From positions 1 through 14,281 of the forward strand of contig CAYYWV010000064.1 in NCBI GenBank assembly GCA_964475385.1: a DNA stretch of 14,281 bases, written 5' to 3'. The stretch is from CAYYWV01 sp964475385. Its GTDB lineage: Bacteria > Pseudomonadota > Alphaproteobacteria > JAAXGF01. Both the position numbers and the translations under genes were made by a program. The notes below the pieces were generated by a model. That model was given only the letters and a program-made list of their open reading frames with translations, was not told the DNA's origin and searched no databases. Shown piece by piece: positions 6,162-13,615 of the stretch; within the stretch, counting starts at the first letter, position 1; each line of letters starts with the position of its first letter.

Positions 6162-7081
6162 GAGGCGGCCTCCGTCTCGCGGAACGGGATGGCGAGGTGA
6201 AAGGCGTTGTGGCAGACCTCGCCCAACGTCTGATGCACATCGCCCGCGAGCCAGCGGCCGAAAGGCCCCTTGCCGGCGGGGGTGAAGGTGCAACCCGGAC
6301 GGGTGAGAAGAAGAGGGCGCTTCCACGGCCGGTCCGTGCGCCCGAGCATGCCCACGCCCAATTTGCCGAAGTGGGTCTCGAGCCGGTAGCGCGGATCGCC
6401 CATGTTGTCGCTGAGCGCGCCGTGAGAAAGGCTCATCATCCGGTTGCCGTCGACCTCGTCCAGCCAGGCTACGGGCTCCACGCTTTCGACCGTAAAGACG
6501 CCGCGCCCCCAGGTCGCGTCGCGGCCGTAGCCGGCCTCGCCGACGATGCGGAACAGCGCCTCGATCTCGTCGGCCGATGCGGGCGCGCGGACATAGATGT
6601 CGCGCCGGTCGTCGCGGGCGAAGCTCCAGTCCTCGTCGACGAAGTAGAGCCCGCCCTCCTCGGGCGTGGAGCCGGTGTGACGGTCGATCGCATTATGCGC
6701 GGTCCGGTTGTCGAGGGGCTCATGGTCCTTGACGTTGTCGCGCAGCTTGGCGTCGTCGAGCGCAGCCCGCAGCGTCCGCCAATCGTCAAGGGCGATCCAT
6801 TCCCACCGCTTGCGCTCCTTGCCTTCCTCCAGCGTCTTAACGTCCGTGGTTTTCAACCGCTCCGGACGCGACGGCTTCAACAACGGCTTCGGCAATCGGT
6901 CGGCCGGGAAGCCGTCCGACAGCATCCAGGGCGACGACGGCAGCGCGTCGAGCCAATCCCGAAGCGTCGCTTCGCCTTCGGTCTCGCGCTTCGCCCAGCA
7001 CAGATGGCCGAACAGGGTGCCGGAGTGAAGCGGCGTGCCGAGCGGGGCGCGGAGCCGGATGCGGACGCGGTGGAGAGCCAT
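6158..7081 (-). CDS. csm4: Csm4, RAMP subunit holding the crRNA 5' handle
   Basis: 307 residues. Csm4 is the Cas5-like subunit that contacts Csm1 and the 5' handle. Visible family features are the N-terminal strand with TPLHSGTLFGHLCWA (16-30), the glycine-rich GYGRDATWGRGVF (184-196), a pattern very typical of Csm4, and GKLGVGMLG (239-247) followed by the strand KRPLLLTRPGCTF (about 254-266). The ATG overlaps the csm3 stop by one base (TAATG), and the gene's stop overlaps the csm5 start. Starts further upstream in the frame would lie inside csm3 and do not resemble the family. Confidence 0.93.
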   Translation of the reverse strand: MALHRVRIRLRAPLGTPLHSGTLFGHLCWAKRETEGEATLRDWLDALPSSPWMLSDGFPADRLPKPLLKPSRPERLKTTDVKTLEEGKERKRWEWIALDDWRTLRAALDDAKLRDNVKDHEPLDNRTAHNAIDRHTGSTPEEGGLYFVDEDWSFARDDRRDIYVRAPASADEIEALFRIVGEAGYGRDATWGRGVFTVESVEPVAWLDEVDGNRMMSLSHGALSDNMGDPRYRLETHFGKLGVGMLGRTDRPWKRPLLLTRPGCTFTPAGKGPFGRWLAGDVHQTLGEVCHNAFHLAIPFRETEAAS

Positions 7082-7857
7082 TATCCGAACGCGACGATCT
7101 GCGGCGGCTCGGACGGGTCGAAGCGGTTGACCCGGAAGCGCTCGCCGATGTCGTGCGCCTTGCCCTCGGGGTCGATGACCTTGAGACCGTCGAAACGCAC
7201 GCGCCCGTAGCCGCGCGAGCCCGAGCCCCCCAAAGCGTCCTGCTCGAGAAGCGAGAGCCCGGCGAGAAGCCAGTTCAAGCAGGCGCGGTCGCGCGCGCCG
7301 CCGTCGCCCGTGTCGTAAAGACGGAACACCATCTCCATGTCGAACTTCGCGCCTTGAGGCACCCGTTCGGTTTGACGCGGGCCGATCTTGTCGTGCGCCT
7401 TGCCGGCGATGCGGTCGATGACGACCTCGGTCTTCTCCTCGGTCAGCAGGTTCCCGTTCTTGATGGTCTCGTCGCGCCACTCCTTGCGCAGAAAGCCGTC
7501 GCGGACGATCAGCCGGGTCGGCCCCGCCGACCATTTGTCGCGCTTGGCGGCGGTGCCGAAGATGCGCAGCACCGGATCGTCGGGGTCGTGGTTCTGGTTG
7601 TCGTCGCTGCCCCAGGGCTTGCCGTCGGGGCGGATCGAACCGTAGACCGGCGCGAACGCCCATTCGAGCAGGAACCGCAGCTTGCCCTTGAGGCTCGATC
7701 CCGGGATGTAGGGTTCGCCGGTGTGGGGGTGCTTGATGACGGGGTTGTCGATCCCGCCGATCTCGATGGTGTCCTTGCCGGCGCCGATGTGAAGGCCGGA
7801 AAGCAGCGTAATGACGCCTTCGATGCGCGCCCGGCCCAAAAGCCTGATCTCGGTCAT
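7081..7857 (-). CDS. csm3: Csm3, backbone RNase of the type III-A effector
   Basis: 258 residues. Csm3 forms the multi-copy backbone and cuts target RNA at 6-nt intervals. The signature is IEIGGIDNPVIKHPHTGEPY (31-50) followed directly by IPGSSLKGKLR. Asp37 in GGID corresponds by motif to the catalytic Asp (Asp33 in Streptococcus thermophilus Csm3), so RNA cleavage should be intact. The glycine-rich loop GGSGSRGYGRVRF (about 214-226) is the usual C-terminal RAMP motif. A strong ribosome binding site AAGGAG lies 8 bases before the ATG, the best one in the operon and consistent with the need for several copies per complex. It follows csm2 by 12 bp. Confidence 0.97.
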   Translation of the reverse strand: MTEIRLLGRARIEGVITLLSGLHIGAGKDTIEIGGIDNPVIKHPHTGEPYIPGSSLKGKLRFLLEWAFAPVYGSIRPDGKPWGSDDNQNHDPDDPVLRIFGTAAKRDKWSAGPTRLIVRDGFLRKEWRDETIKNGNLLTEEKTEVVIDRIAGKAHDKIGPRQTERVPQGAKFDMEMVFRLYDTGDGGARDRACLNWLLAGLSLLEQDALGGSGSRGYGRVRFDGLKVIDPEGKAHDIGERFRVNRFDPSEPPQIVAFG

Positions 7858-7869
7858 GCCGGTTTCTCC

Positions 7870-8349
7870 TTAATTGTCCTTGGCGTAGATCCGGTGATAG
7901 GCGACGACGGCCTCGAAGTGGGGGGCGAAGCCGAACAGGAAGTCGTCGCGGGTCTTCACCGAGGCCACATTCGCGACGATGAACTTGAGAAAGGCGTCGG
8001 GGACTTTCTTCTTCTGGCCGCTGGCATAGGCCGCATGGGCCTTGAGAAGCGCGAGCCGGGCGCGGACGCCTTCGTCCTCCAAATTCGTCTCGACGATCTC
8101 GCGTTTGAGGGCGGTGATCACGCCGTAAAAACGGCGAAGCTGGGTCGGCTTGAGGTCGCTGAATGCTCGGGCCTTCTCCTCCGCCTCCTTATCGAGCAGT
8201 TCGGGGCGCACGATCGGCTTTCCGCGATCGTCACGGCCGGAGAAGTACTCGATCCTCTTTTCCGGCGGCTTCAGGCGAGGGTCGATCTCCTGCGGGCCGC
8301 CGCTTTTTCGGACGCCGCCTTTCTGGGTAAAGCGATTTCGGTGCTGCAT
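7870..8349 (-). CDS. csm2: Csm2, small subunit of the type III-A effector
   Basis: 159 residues. Csm2 is the all-helical small subunit lining the target RNA groove. After a basic, probably disordered first 40 residues, the helical domain shows the family patterns LKPTQLRRFYGVITALKREI (66-85), ARLALLKAHAAYASGQ (97-112) and FLKFIVANVASVKTRDDF (120-137). Its position directly between csm1 (19 bp gap) and csm3 (12 bp gap) supports the call. Confidence 0.92.
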   Translation of the reverse strand: MQHRNRFTQKGGVRKSGGPQEIDPRLKPPEKRIEYFSGRDDRGKPIVRPELLDKEAEEKARAFSDLKPTQLRRFYGVITALKREIVETNLEDEGVRARLALLKAHAAYASGQKKKVPDAFLKFIVANVASVKTRDDFLFGFAPHFEAVVAYHRIYAKDN

Positions 8350-8368
8350 GGTTTCCCGCTCCTCGAAA

Positions 8369-10927
8369 TTATCGGTTGCGGTAAAGGGCGATGGTGATGG
8401 GAATGCGGGGGTCTGGCTCGGCCGCAGGATCGGCGAGATCCTGACGCGCGGGCGATCCCCGGAAAAGGTTTCCGCCGATCAAGGCGTCGAGACGGACCAT
8501 GACCGCCTCGCAAGCGTCGCCGTCCATGTGCTGGGAATGCATCCGTTCGCGGAGCCGCGCCAAATGGTAGCCCCAGCGCGCACGCCACCCGGCCGCGGCC
8601 GGGGCCGGGCGTTCCGGGTCTTCGGCGCAGCGCCTGTCTCTGTCGAACGCCAGCATCCGATAGAGGAAGGCTGTCGAGAGGACGCCATCGCGAAGACGCG
8701 CGTTGAGCCACTCCGCCTCGTCGAGCGCCCAAGCGAGGCTCCCGCGCCCTCCGGCCCAGGGAATAGGACGATCGCCGATGACCGAGATGCGGTCCCGCCC
8801 GGCGTCTTTGGAGGCCTCCAGTCGGCGCTCCGCCCGGTGGACGGCGCGGTTCAACGGCTCGTGCGCGCCGACCAGCTCGACCCCCGCCGAAAGCGTAAGG
8901 TTCGGGTTGTGATGCACGAACCGTCCGAACGCCTCGCGAAGACGGAGCGCAAGCCCGATCCCCTGATGCCGGGGCGCGATCAGAAGGACGTCGTCGCCGC
9001 CGGCATAGACCGTATAGGTGGCGGGGAACTCCTTGCGGATCAGCGCCATGAGCTCGCCGGTGAAGAAGGCGTCGAGCATGCGCGAGAGCGCCGCCGTCCG
9101 GCTTACGGTGTTGTCTTCGCCCAAGCCATATCCGAACACGAACCCGAGCCGGTCCACGTCCGCCTTGACGACCGCGAGCATCGCCCGCCCGATCCATCCG
9201 CCGTCCACCCACTCGCGCGCATCGGCGGCGAGATGCTCGAAGGTCTTGGTCTCTCCGGGCTGGACCGCGCGCGCCTCCTCGCTGAGATCGGCGTAACGGC
9301 CGTTGTCGCCGTCCCCTTTCTCGAGGATCGGCACATAGTTGGCCATGAACCGATCGGCGATCGGGAAAGACGCCTCCGCGTCCGCATCGCGCGGCCGCCA
9401 GGCGGAGACGATTTCGCGCATCACCGCTGCGGATGCGGAATCGGGCGCGGCCTTGGTTTCGATGTCGAGAACGAAGCGCCCCAAAAGATCGGCGCGCTTG
9501 TCGGCCCGTTCCGTCCGTCGAATCACCACGGCCTTGGCCTTGGGGAGCTGTCGCCCGTGCCTGGCCTCGCGGGCGCAGGCCCAGCATCGCTTGATCGACG
9601 GATCTTGCGGATCGGTCTCGGCCGCGGGGCGCACGCCGCAGGCCCGACAGACGCCGTCGGCCGGATAATCGATCTCGATGATGCACTCGGCCGCGCGCGT
9701 CGAAAGGGGGCGCTGCTTCGCCTCCTCCGCCGCCAAGGCGATGCGATCGAGCGTCGCGGGCAACGCCGCGCGCAGGAACGCCGTGCCCGCAAGAGGGGGC
9801 GTGATCGCGATGTTGAGAACGAGCTCGCCGAAGTATTGATCGGCCATCCAGGCATCGAGCCGTTCGCGGATGGCCCGGATGCGACGCTCGATCCCTTCGA
9901 TCTCGGGGAGAAGAAGCTGGAACCGGCCGCCTGCGCTTTGAAGCAGGCAATAAGGCGGCAGCCCGAATTCTTCTCGGCACATCAATGCCGCCGCGTCCGT
10001 TATGGCCCCCATCACGAACGAGCGCGCCCGCAGGATTCGGTTGACGCCCTTCACCCCTTCGCTCGCCAGCCGGAAGAGGCTCGCCTGAATGCCAGAGAGA
10101 TCGCCGACGAGAATCCGGAACTTCTCGCGCTCGGGATCGCGGACGGCCTTTTCGTCGTCGAGCTCCCCCCGCGCTTCGTGATGGCGGTAGAGGCAGGCGG
10201 CGAAGGCCGCGACCGTCCGGTTATGGTCGTGCAGCGACACGTCGGGCAAGTCCACGGTCGAGGAGGGAATGCTCCAGGTGAAGCGTTCCGAGATCGCGAG
10301 CAGGCCTTCGTGGAACAGCGCGATATTGTCTCCCGTCGCGCCGCAAAGTTGCTTGAACGCCGCGCAGAACTGCGGCCACAGCTTCTCGTAAGCACGCGGC
10401 GACCCTTCGCCATCGACCGCGCCCGGGTCCATCGCGCCGGGCGCAAGCGCGCAAACGTCGTAAACAGCGTCGCCGCTTGGACGTCCAAGCCCGAGATCGA
10501 CGCGATCGAAGATCGAGCGCAAGGGCGTACGGCGGAACTGGTCCCAGCTTCCGGCCTTTTCGGGCTTGTCCCGCTCCTTTCGGTCCATGCCCGCCGAAAG
10601 CCGGTCCGCCACCGCCGAAAGCCAGGTCAACGCGCCGGTCGGCCTGTGGTGGAACACGGCCTGATCGCGCACGCGGCCCAGATTGACCCCTTTGGGGAAG
10701 CCGATTCCTTCCTGCTCCATCCAATGGAAGAAGGCGTCCGTCCAGAGAACGTGCTTGTGAGAGAAATGGCCGCCTCGACCGCTTGGCAGCAGCACGTCCT
10801 CGCGAGCGCGGACCTCGGGCGCCATGTCCCGCACATTCGCATGGGCGCGCTGCATGAACTTCCCGATGTCCTCGAAAAAAGCGCCGAGCGCCACTTCGTC
10901 GATGTTCGCCGGCCGACTTTCCATCAC
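8369..10927 (-). CDS. csm1: Cas10/Csm1, large subunit and cyclic oligoadenylate synthase
   Basis: 852 residues from GTG 10927 (ATG at 10924 is equally possible; AAGGAG ends 9 bases before the GTG). Domains in order: an N-terminal HD-like region with GAFFEDIGKFMQRA (15-28) and nearby His54, His57 and His59; first palm with VGDLSGIQASLF (274-285) and the ILRARSF motif; a zinc ribbon with Cys427, Cys430, Cys448 and Cys451; second palm with KADVDRLG (588-595) and YAGGDDVLL (641-649), whose GGDD at 643-646 is the cyclase motif. Oddity: Cas10 normally reads HDIGK in the HD domain, here EDIGK (codon GAG), so the single-stranded DNase may be lost or altered while the cyclase should work. First gene of the interference operon, 36 bp after cas6. 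Confidence 0.97.
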   Translation of the reverse strand: MMESRPANIDEVALGAFFEDIGKFMQRAHANVRDMAPEVRAREDVLLPSGRGGHFSHKHVLWTDAFFHWMEQEGIGFPKGVNLGRVRDQAVFHHRPTGALTWLSAVADRLSAGMDRKERDKPEKAGSWDQFRRTPLRSIFDRVDLGLGRPSGDAVYDVCALAPGAMDPGAVDGEGSPRAYEKLWPQFCAAFKQLCGATGDNIALFHEGLLAISERFTWSIPSSTVDLPDVSLHDHNRTVAAFAACLYRHHEARGELDDEKAVRDPEREKFRILVGDLSGIQASLFRLASEGVKGVNRILRARSFVMGAITDAAALMCREEFGLPPYCLLQSAGGRFQLLLPEIEGIERRIRAIRERLDAWMADQYFGELVLNIAITPPLAGTAFLRAALPATLDRIALAAEEAKQRPLSTRAAECIIEIDYPADGVCRACGVRPAAETDPQDPSIKRCWACAREARHGRQLPKAKAVVIRRTERADKRADLLGRFVLDIETKAAPDSASAAVMREIVSAWRPRDADAEASFPIADRFMANYVPILEKGDGDNGRYADLSEEARAVQPGETKTFEHLAADAREWVDGGWIGRAMLAVVKADVDRLGFVFGYGLGEDNTVSRTAALSRMLDAFFTGELMALIRKEFPATYTVYAGGDDVLLIAPRHQGIGLALRLREAFGRFVHHNPNLTLSAGVELVGAHEPLNRAVHRAERRLEASKDAGRDRISVIGDRPIPWAGGRGSLAWALDEAEWLNARLRDGVLSTAFLYRMLAFDRDRRCAEDPERPAPAAAGWRARWGYHLARLRERMHSQHMDGDACEAVMVRLDALIGGNLFRGSPARQDLADPAAEPDPRIPITIALYRNR

Positions 10928-10963
10928 ACAGTGCTGCTCCTTCTCGTTGCGGCGTTTAGAGAC

Positions 10964-12079
10964 TCACAGGCGATCCGGTGACTTGTCATTATGCTTCGCG
11001 GTCATGGGCGCGGGGCGATCGGAAGCTTCCGATACGGCCTCGATCCGGTAGGCGCCGAGCGCCATGGTCGCGCCTTTTCCGGCATGGACCCATTGGCCGA
11101 GCCAAAGGAAGGGCCAAAGGTCTTCGGTTCCGCCCAGATCCAGAACCGCTTCGCCCACAAGGCCGCCCATGCGCATGACCGTTTTCTGCCGGGCCGAGCG
11201 GCGCGCCCAGTCGAACCAGCGAAGCGAGGCGTTCTCGATCGTCGCCTCTTGAGCAAGCGCGCGCAGGCGGCGGAAATCGGCGTCGAGAGACGAATCGGCA
11301 TGAAAGTAGGTCAGCATGGAGATGCGGCGCACCAGGTTGCCGAGCAGATCCGCAGCTTGGAATGTTTGCGGCGTAACCAAGCGTCCGTCCCGCTTGAGGC
11401 GCAGCGGCGTCAGAAGCCGAAGGCGGACCCGGCGCGCCGGCGCCGGGATCTGCGGCGGGGACGGCGAAGGAACTCGGATCAGGTTCCCGTCGTCGAAGAC
11501 GCTCGTTCTTTTCGGTTCTCCGAAGAACGAAAGATGATCCACGCCATCGAGGCTGAGCCGGGCGCGCGCCGGGCCGATCCCGCCTTCTCCGGCAAGGCGA
11601 AAAGCATGGACGACATAGGCGATGGCGCGGCCGGCGCGCCCGACCAGGGTCACGATCAGCTCGACCGTCTCACCGGGGGCGTAAGCGCTGGAAGACAAGG
11701 CTTCTTGGCCCGAAACGGTTTCGGAGCCGGGAAGGGCGATCACGAAAGGATGGGGCGCGGTGCGATAGAGCCTCATGCGATCGGCCTCGGGCGGCGGCGG
11801 GGTGTCGAAGAAGTAGGGGAACGCGCAACGCAGGCGCAGAGCGCAGGTCTCGCACCGTCGGTGGCGGACGATGCATACGGCGCGCTTCAGCGCGTGTCCG
11901 AAAGCCCCCCGCCACGCCGAGCCCGGGAAGGCCGGCAGATGAAGCGGTTCTTCGCAACGGAACCGAAACGCGTAACGCGCGAGCGGCAGGGCTATGTGAG
12001 GCGCCCTTGCCGGGCTACCCGTTGTCGCGTCTTTTTCCCGAGGAACCGCGGTTCCGGTCCCCAGCCCCGTATCCCCCAT
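10964..12079 (-). CDS. cas6: Cas6 pre-crRNA endoribonuclease
   Basis: 371 residues. Cas6 cuts pre-crRNA within the repeats to leave the 8-nt handle. Family features: RYAFRFRCEEPLHLPAFPGSAWRGAFG (35-61), a cysteine cluster (Cys69, Cys76, Cys79, Cys85) typical of one large Cas6 subfamily with a small cysteine-rich insertion, SARQKTVMRMGGLVGEAVLD (295-314), and the C-terminal glycine-rich loop VHAGKGATMALGAYRI (331-346). The first about 30 residues are not conserved in style; a weak GGGAG lies 12 bases before ATG 12079, so the true start could be further in. A 40-bp gap separates it from the CARF gene upstream. The element-2 palindrome overlaps its 3' end. Confidence 0.93.
   Translation of the reverse strand: MGDTGLGTGTAVPREKDATTGSPARAPHIALPLARYAFRFRCEEPLHLPAFPGSAWRGAFGHALKRAVCIVRHRRCETCALRLRCAFPYFFDTPPPPEADRMRLYRTAPHPFVIALPGSETVSGQEALSSSAYAPGETVELIVTLVGRAGRAIAYVVHAFRLAGEGGIGPARARLSLDGVDHLSFFGEPKRTSVFDDGNLIRVPSPSPPQIPAPARRVRLRLLTPLRLKRDGRLVTPQTFQAADLLGNLVRRISMLTYFHADSSLDADFRRLRALAQEATIENASLRWFDWARRSARQKTVMRMGGLVGEAVLDLGGTEDLWPFLWLGQWVHAGKGATMALGAYRIEAVSEASDRPAPMTAKHNDKSPDRL
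11018..11033. promoter_or_regulatory. ATCGGAAGCTTCCGAT palindrome, element 2 (upstream of csm1)
   Basis: Perfect 16-bp palindrome inside the 3' end of cas6, 90 bp before the csm1 start. Its spacing to csm1 is almost the same as that of element 1 to cas2 (94 bp). On the minus strand it reads through cas6 as Ser-Glu-Ala-Ser-Asp, a different frame from the one element 3 occupies in its own gene, so the match is at DNA level. Confidence 0.5.
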
Positions 12080-12119
12080 TAGAAAATATTGCTCCCAGCT
12101 ATCCCCTGAAGCAAGAAGG

Positions 12120-13313
12120 TTAACATGGATTGCTCAACCTTTGCGCGATCGGAAGCTTGTCATCTTGGTCTTCGACATTGCCGAAGCGAATCGATTCTCC
12201 CGCTATTCCCAATCCGAATCGCGTATGCGGCCGGTTGCCGAACGCCTGAATGGCGTAGACGGCGGCGTTAGGCCCGAGAGCGCGACGGAGACGCCGGTTG
12301 AGCTTGCTTTTGTGCGATTCGAAGTAGCCCTTGTCCATGCCGCGGCGAAGGGCGCGCTCGGTCCTTTCGAGATCGCGGCGGTCCTTTGCCGCCTCTCGAT
12401 AAACGGCGAGGAATTCCTTGGCGTAAGCCAGCGAGGGCGTTCCTTCAGGAGGGCAGGGAAGAGGCGCTTCTCCACGAATGCGTCGGCGGGCCATCCAGAC
12501 CAGGAAAGCGGTTTCGACCGGCGGCAGGCGTATCACCACGCCGCCGGCTGAGATGCGCCCGTTCGCCGGATCGATCGCAAGCTCGGGCGGCGCGACGGCG
12601 CTCTGAGCCGCCCGAACCACGGCCTGAAAGCCCGCCTCGCCTGCGAGCAACGCTTCGGGCAGCCCCTGCCGAAGTCGGACGAAGGGGATCTCGGCCAGCG
12701 TCACCCGAGCGTCCTTCGCATCCAACGGGCGACTGTCGGGCGGCGGCGTGTAGATGATTCGACTGTGCGGAGAGGGATAGAAGAACCCAGGGTTGGCCTC
12801 GAAGGACGGCGAGACCAGAACATGCGAAAGCCTGTCCTGAGGACGGCCGAACAGGGACAAGGCGTAGCCGGCGTAGTACCCCATGGTCTTGCGCCCGCCC
12901 GAAATTGAGACATGCAGCGCCGTTTCGGGATCGGCTGTTTCGCGTCGAACCCACTCGGTGATTGCGTTCGCCGCATACATGTTGTCCCGCTCGGTGCGGA
13001 TGTCCTCGATGGGGAGGCCCGCAGGATCGCAAAGAACGTGAATGTCGCCCTCGCCAAACGGGATCGGCGGCAGATCGTAATCGTCGATCAGGCGGGCGAA
13101 CCAACCAGGCTCGTCGCTGAGCAGCATCAGACGGGCGCGCTCGGCGCTTTCTTGGGTCGCCAAAAGGCGAACCGCGGTCGGAATGAACGGCGGATCGCGC
13201 GCCACTGCAAGCGCATAGACAGTCTCGGTCACCACCTGGGGCGAAAGCCCGGCGACCAGAAGAAGCACCCGCGAGGAGAAATCTTCGGGTCTGCGAGGCG
13301 AGGGCGACGGCAT
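12120..13313 (-). CDS. NE0113-family CARF protein (predicted ring nuclease, TIGR02584-like) with C-terminal winged-helix-like region
   Basis: 397 residues from ATG 13313; a TTG at 13358 would add 15 residues but has no ribosome binding site. Residues 14-190 match the NE0113 CARF family: VLLLVAGLSPQVVTETVYAL (16-35), FIPTAVRLLATQESAERARL (43-62), SISGGRKTMGYYAGYALSLF (136-155), RPQDRLSHVLV (157-167) and the FEANPGFFYP strand. Members are annotated in databases as CRISPR-associated ring nucleases that degrade cyclic oligoadenylate. Residues about 245-378 are a separate domain: a helix after VIRLPPVETAFLVWMARRR, then KSKLNRRLRRALG and a beta hairpin with RPHTRFGLGI, which resembles an OmpR-like winged helix. 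It may therefore bind DNA (inference). First gene of the cas cluster. Confidence 0.85.
   Translation of the reverse strand: MPSPSPRRPEDFSSRVLLLVAGLSPQVVTETVYALAVARDPPFIPTAVRLLATQESAERARLMLLSDEPGWFARLIDDYDLPPIPFGEGDIHVLCDPAGLPIEDIRTERDNMYAANAITEWVRRETADPETALHVSISGGRKTMGYYAGYALSLFGRPQDRLSHVLVSPSFEANPGFFYPSPHSRIIYTPPPDSRPLDAKDARVTLAEIPFVRLRQGLPEALLAGEAGFQAVVRAAQSAVAPPELAIDPANGRISAGGVVIRLPPVETAFLVWMARRRIRGEAPLPCPPEGTPSLAYAKEFLAVYREAAKDRRDLERTERALRRGMDKGYFESHKSKLNRRLRRALGPNAAVYAIQAFGNRPHTRFGLGIAGESIRFGNVEDQDDKLPIAQRLSNPC
12150..12158. promoter_or_regulatory. CGGAAGCTT half element, element 3 (upstream of cas6)
   Basis: GCGATCGGAAGCTT at 12145-12158 is a 14-mer shared exactly with element 2, but the right half of the palindrome is not kept (GTCAT instead of CCGAT). 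It lies within the last about 13 codons of the NE0113-family gene, 70 bp before the cas6 ATG. In that gene it reads Lys-Leu-Pro-Ile-Ala on the minus strand. Confidence 0.45.
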
Positions 13314-13615
13314 CGGTTCGGCGGCTTCCAAATCGGGCCTCTCGAGAGGTGTCGCCAAGGGACGAAACAGCCGCCGCGCCTAAGCCGGTCCCATGCAGGT
13401 TCATCGGTAACCCGGCGGACGGGCGCGTAGGCCTTGAACCCCAGAAAATGGTGAAGGAAGCGCCTGCGAATTTCCAGGTGGAACCACGGGCGGAAGCTTC
13501 TCTATATGACCGAATCTGACATATTCGCGTGGGATTTTGTCTTCGGAATGGCCTGCATTCCTTTTGAACCGCCCGGCGCAAGCCGGCTCATTTTTCTCCG
13601 AAGACCGAGACGACC
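13314..13615. other. Divergent intergenic region between the cas cluster and the UDG-like gene
   Basis: 302 bp with no gene that I can support. It must hold the promoters for the leftward cas genes and for the rightward gene starting at 13616. It carries element 4 (13491-13500) and, just to its right, an AT-richer patch (TCTATATGACC and GACATATTCGC) unlike the surrounding GC-rich sequence, a possible promoter area. No -35/-10 pair with proper spacing is convincing on either strand. One minus-strand frame (about 13370-13500) reads protein-like but has no start codon. Confidence 0.6.
13491..13500. promoter_or_regulatory. CGGAAGCTTC half element, element 4 (divergent region)
   Basis: Fourth copy of the CGGAAGCTT core, here non-coding. 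It lies 177 bp before the chosen start of the NE0113-family gene and 115 bp before the start of the plus-strand gene at 13616, so it could serve either side. On the minus strand TATAGA sits 2 bases upstream of the AAGCTTCCG core. Confidence 0.45.

Noticed and set aside
8150..10981. Plus-strand open frame of more than 900 residues antisense to csm1 and csm2
   Set aside because: It lies opposite clearly recognised genes; such antisense frames are common in GC-rich DNA and the translation shows no family features. The same holds for the other long plus-strand frames between 765 and 13430.
13370..13500. Protein-like minus-strand frame (FLHHFLGFKAYAPVRRVTDEP) upstream of the NE0113-family gene
   Set aside because: It is bounded by a stop at its 5' end and has no start codon before that stretch; it could be a gene remnant but nothing else supports it.
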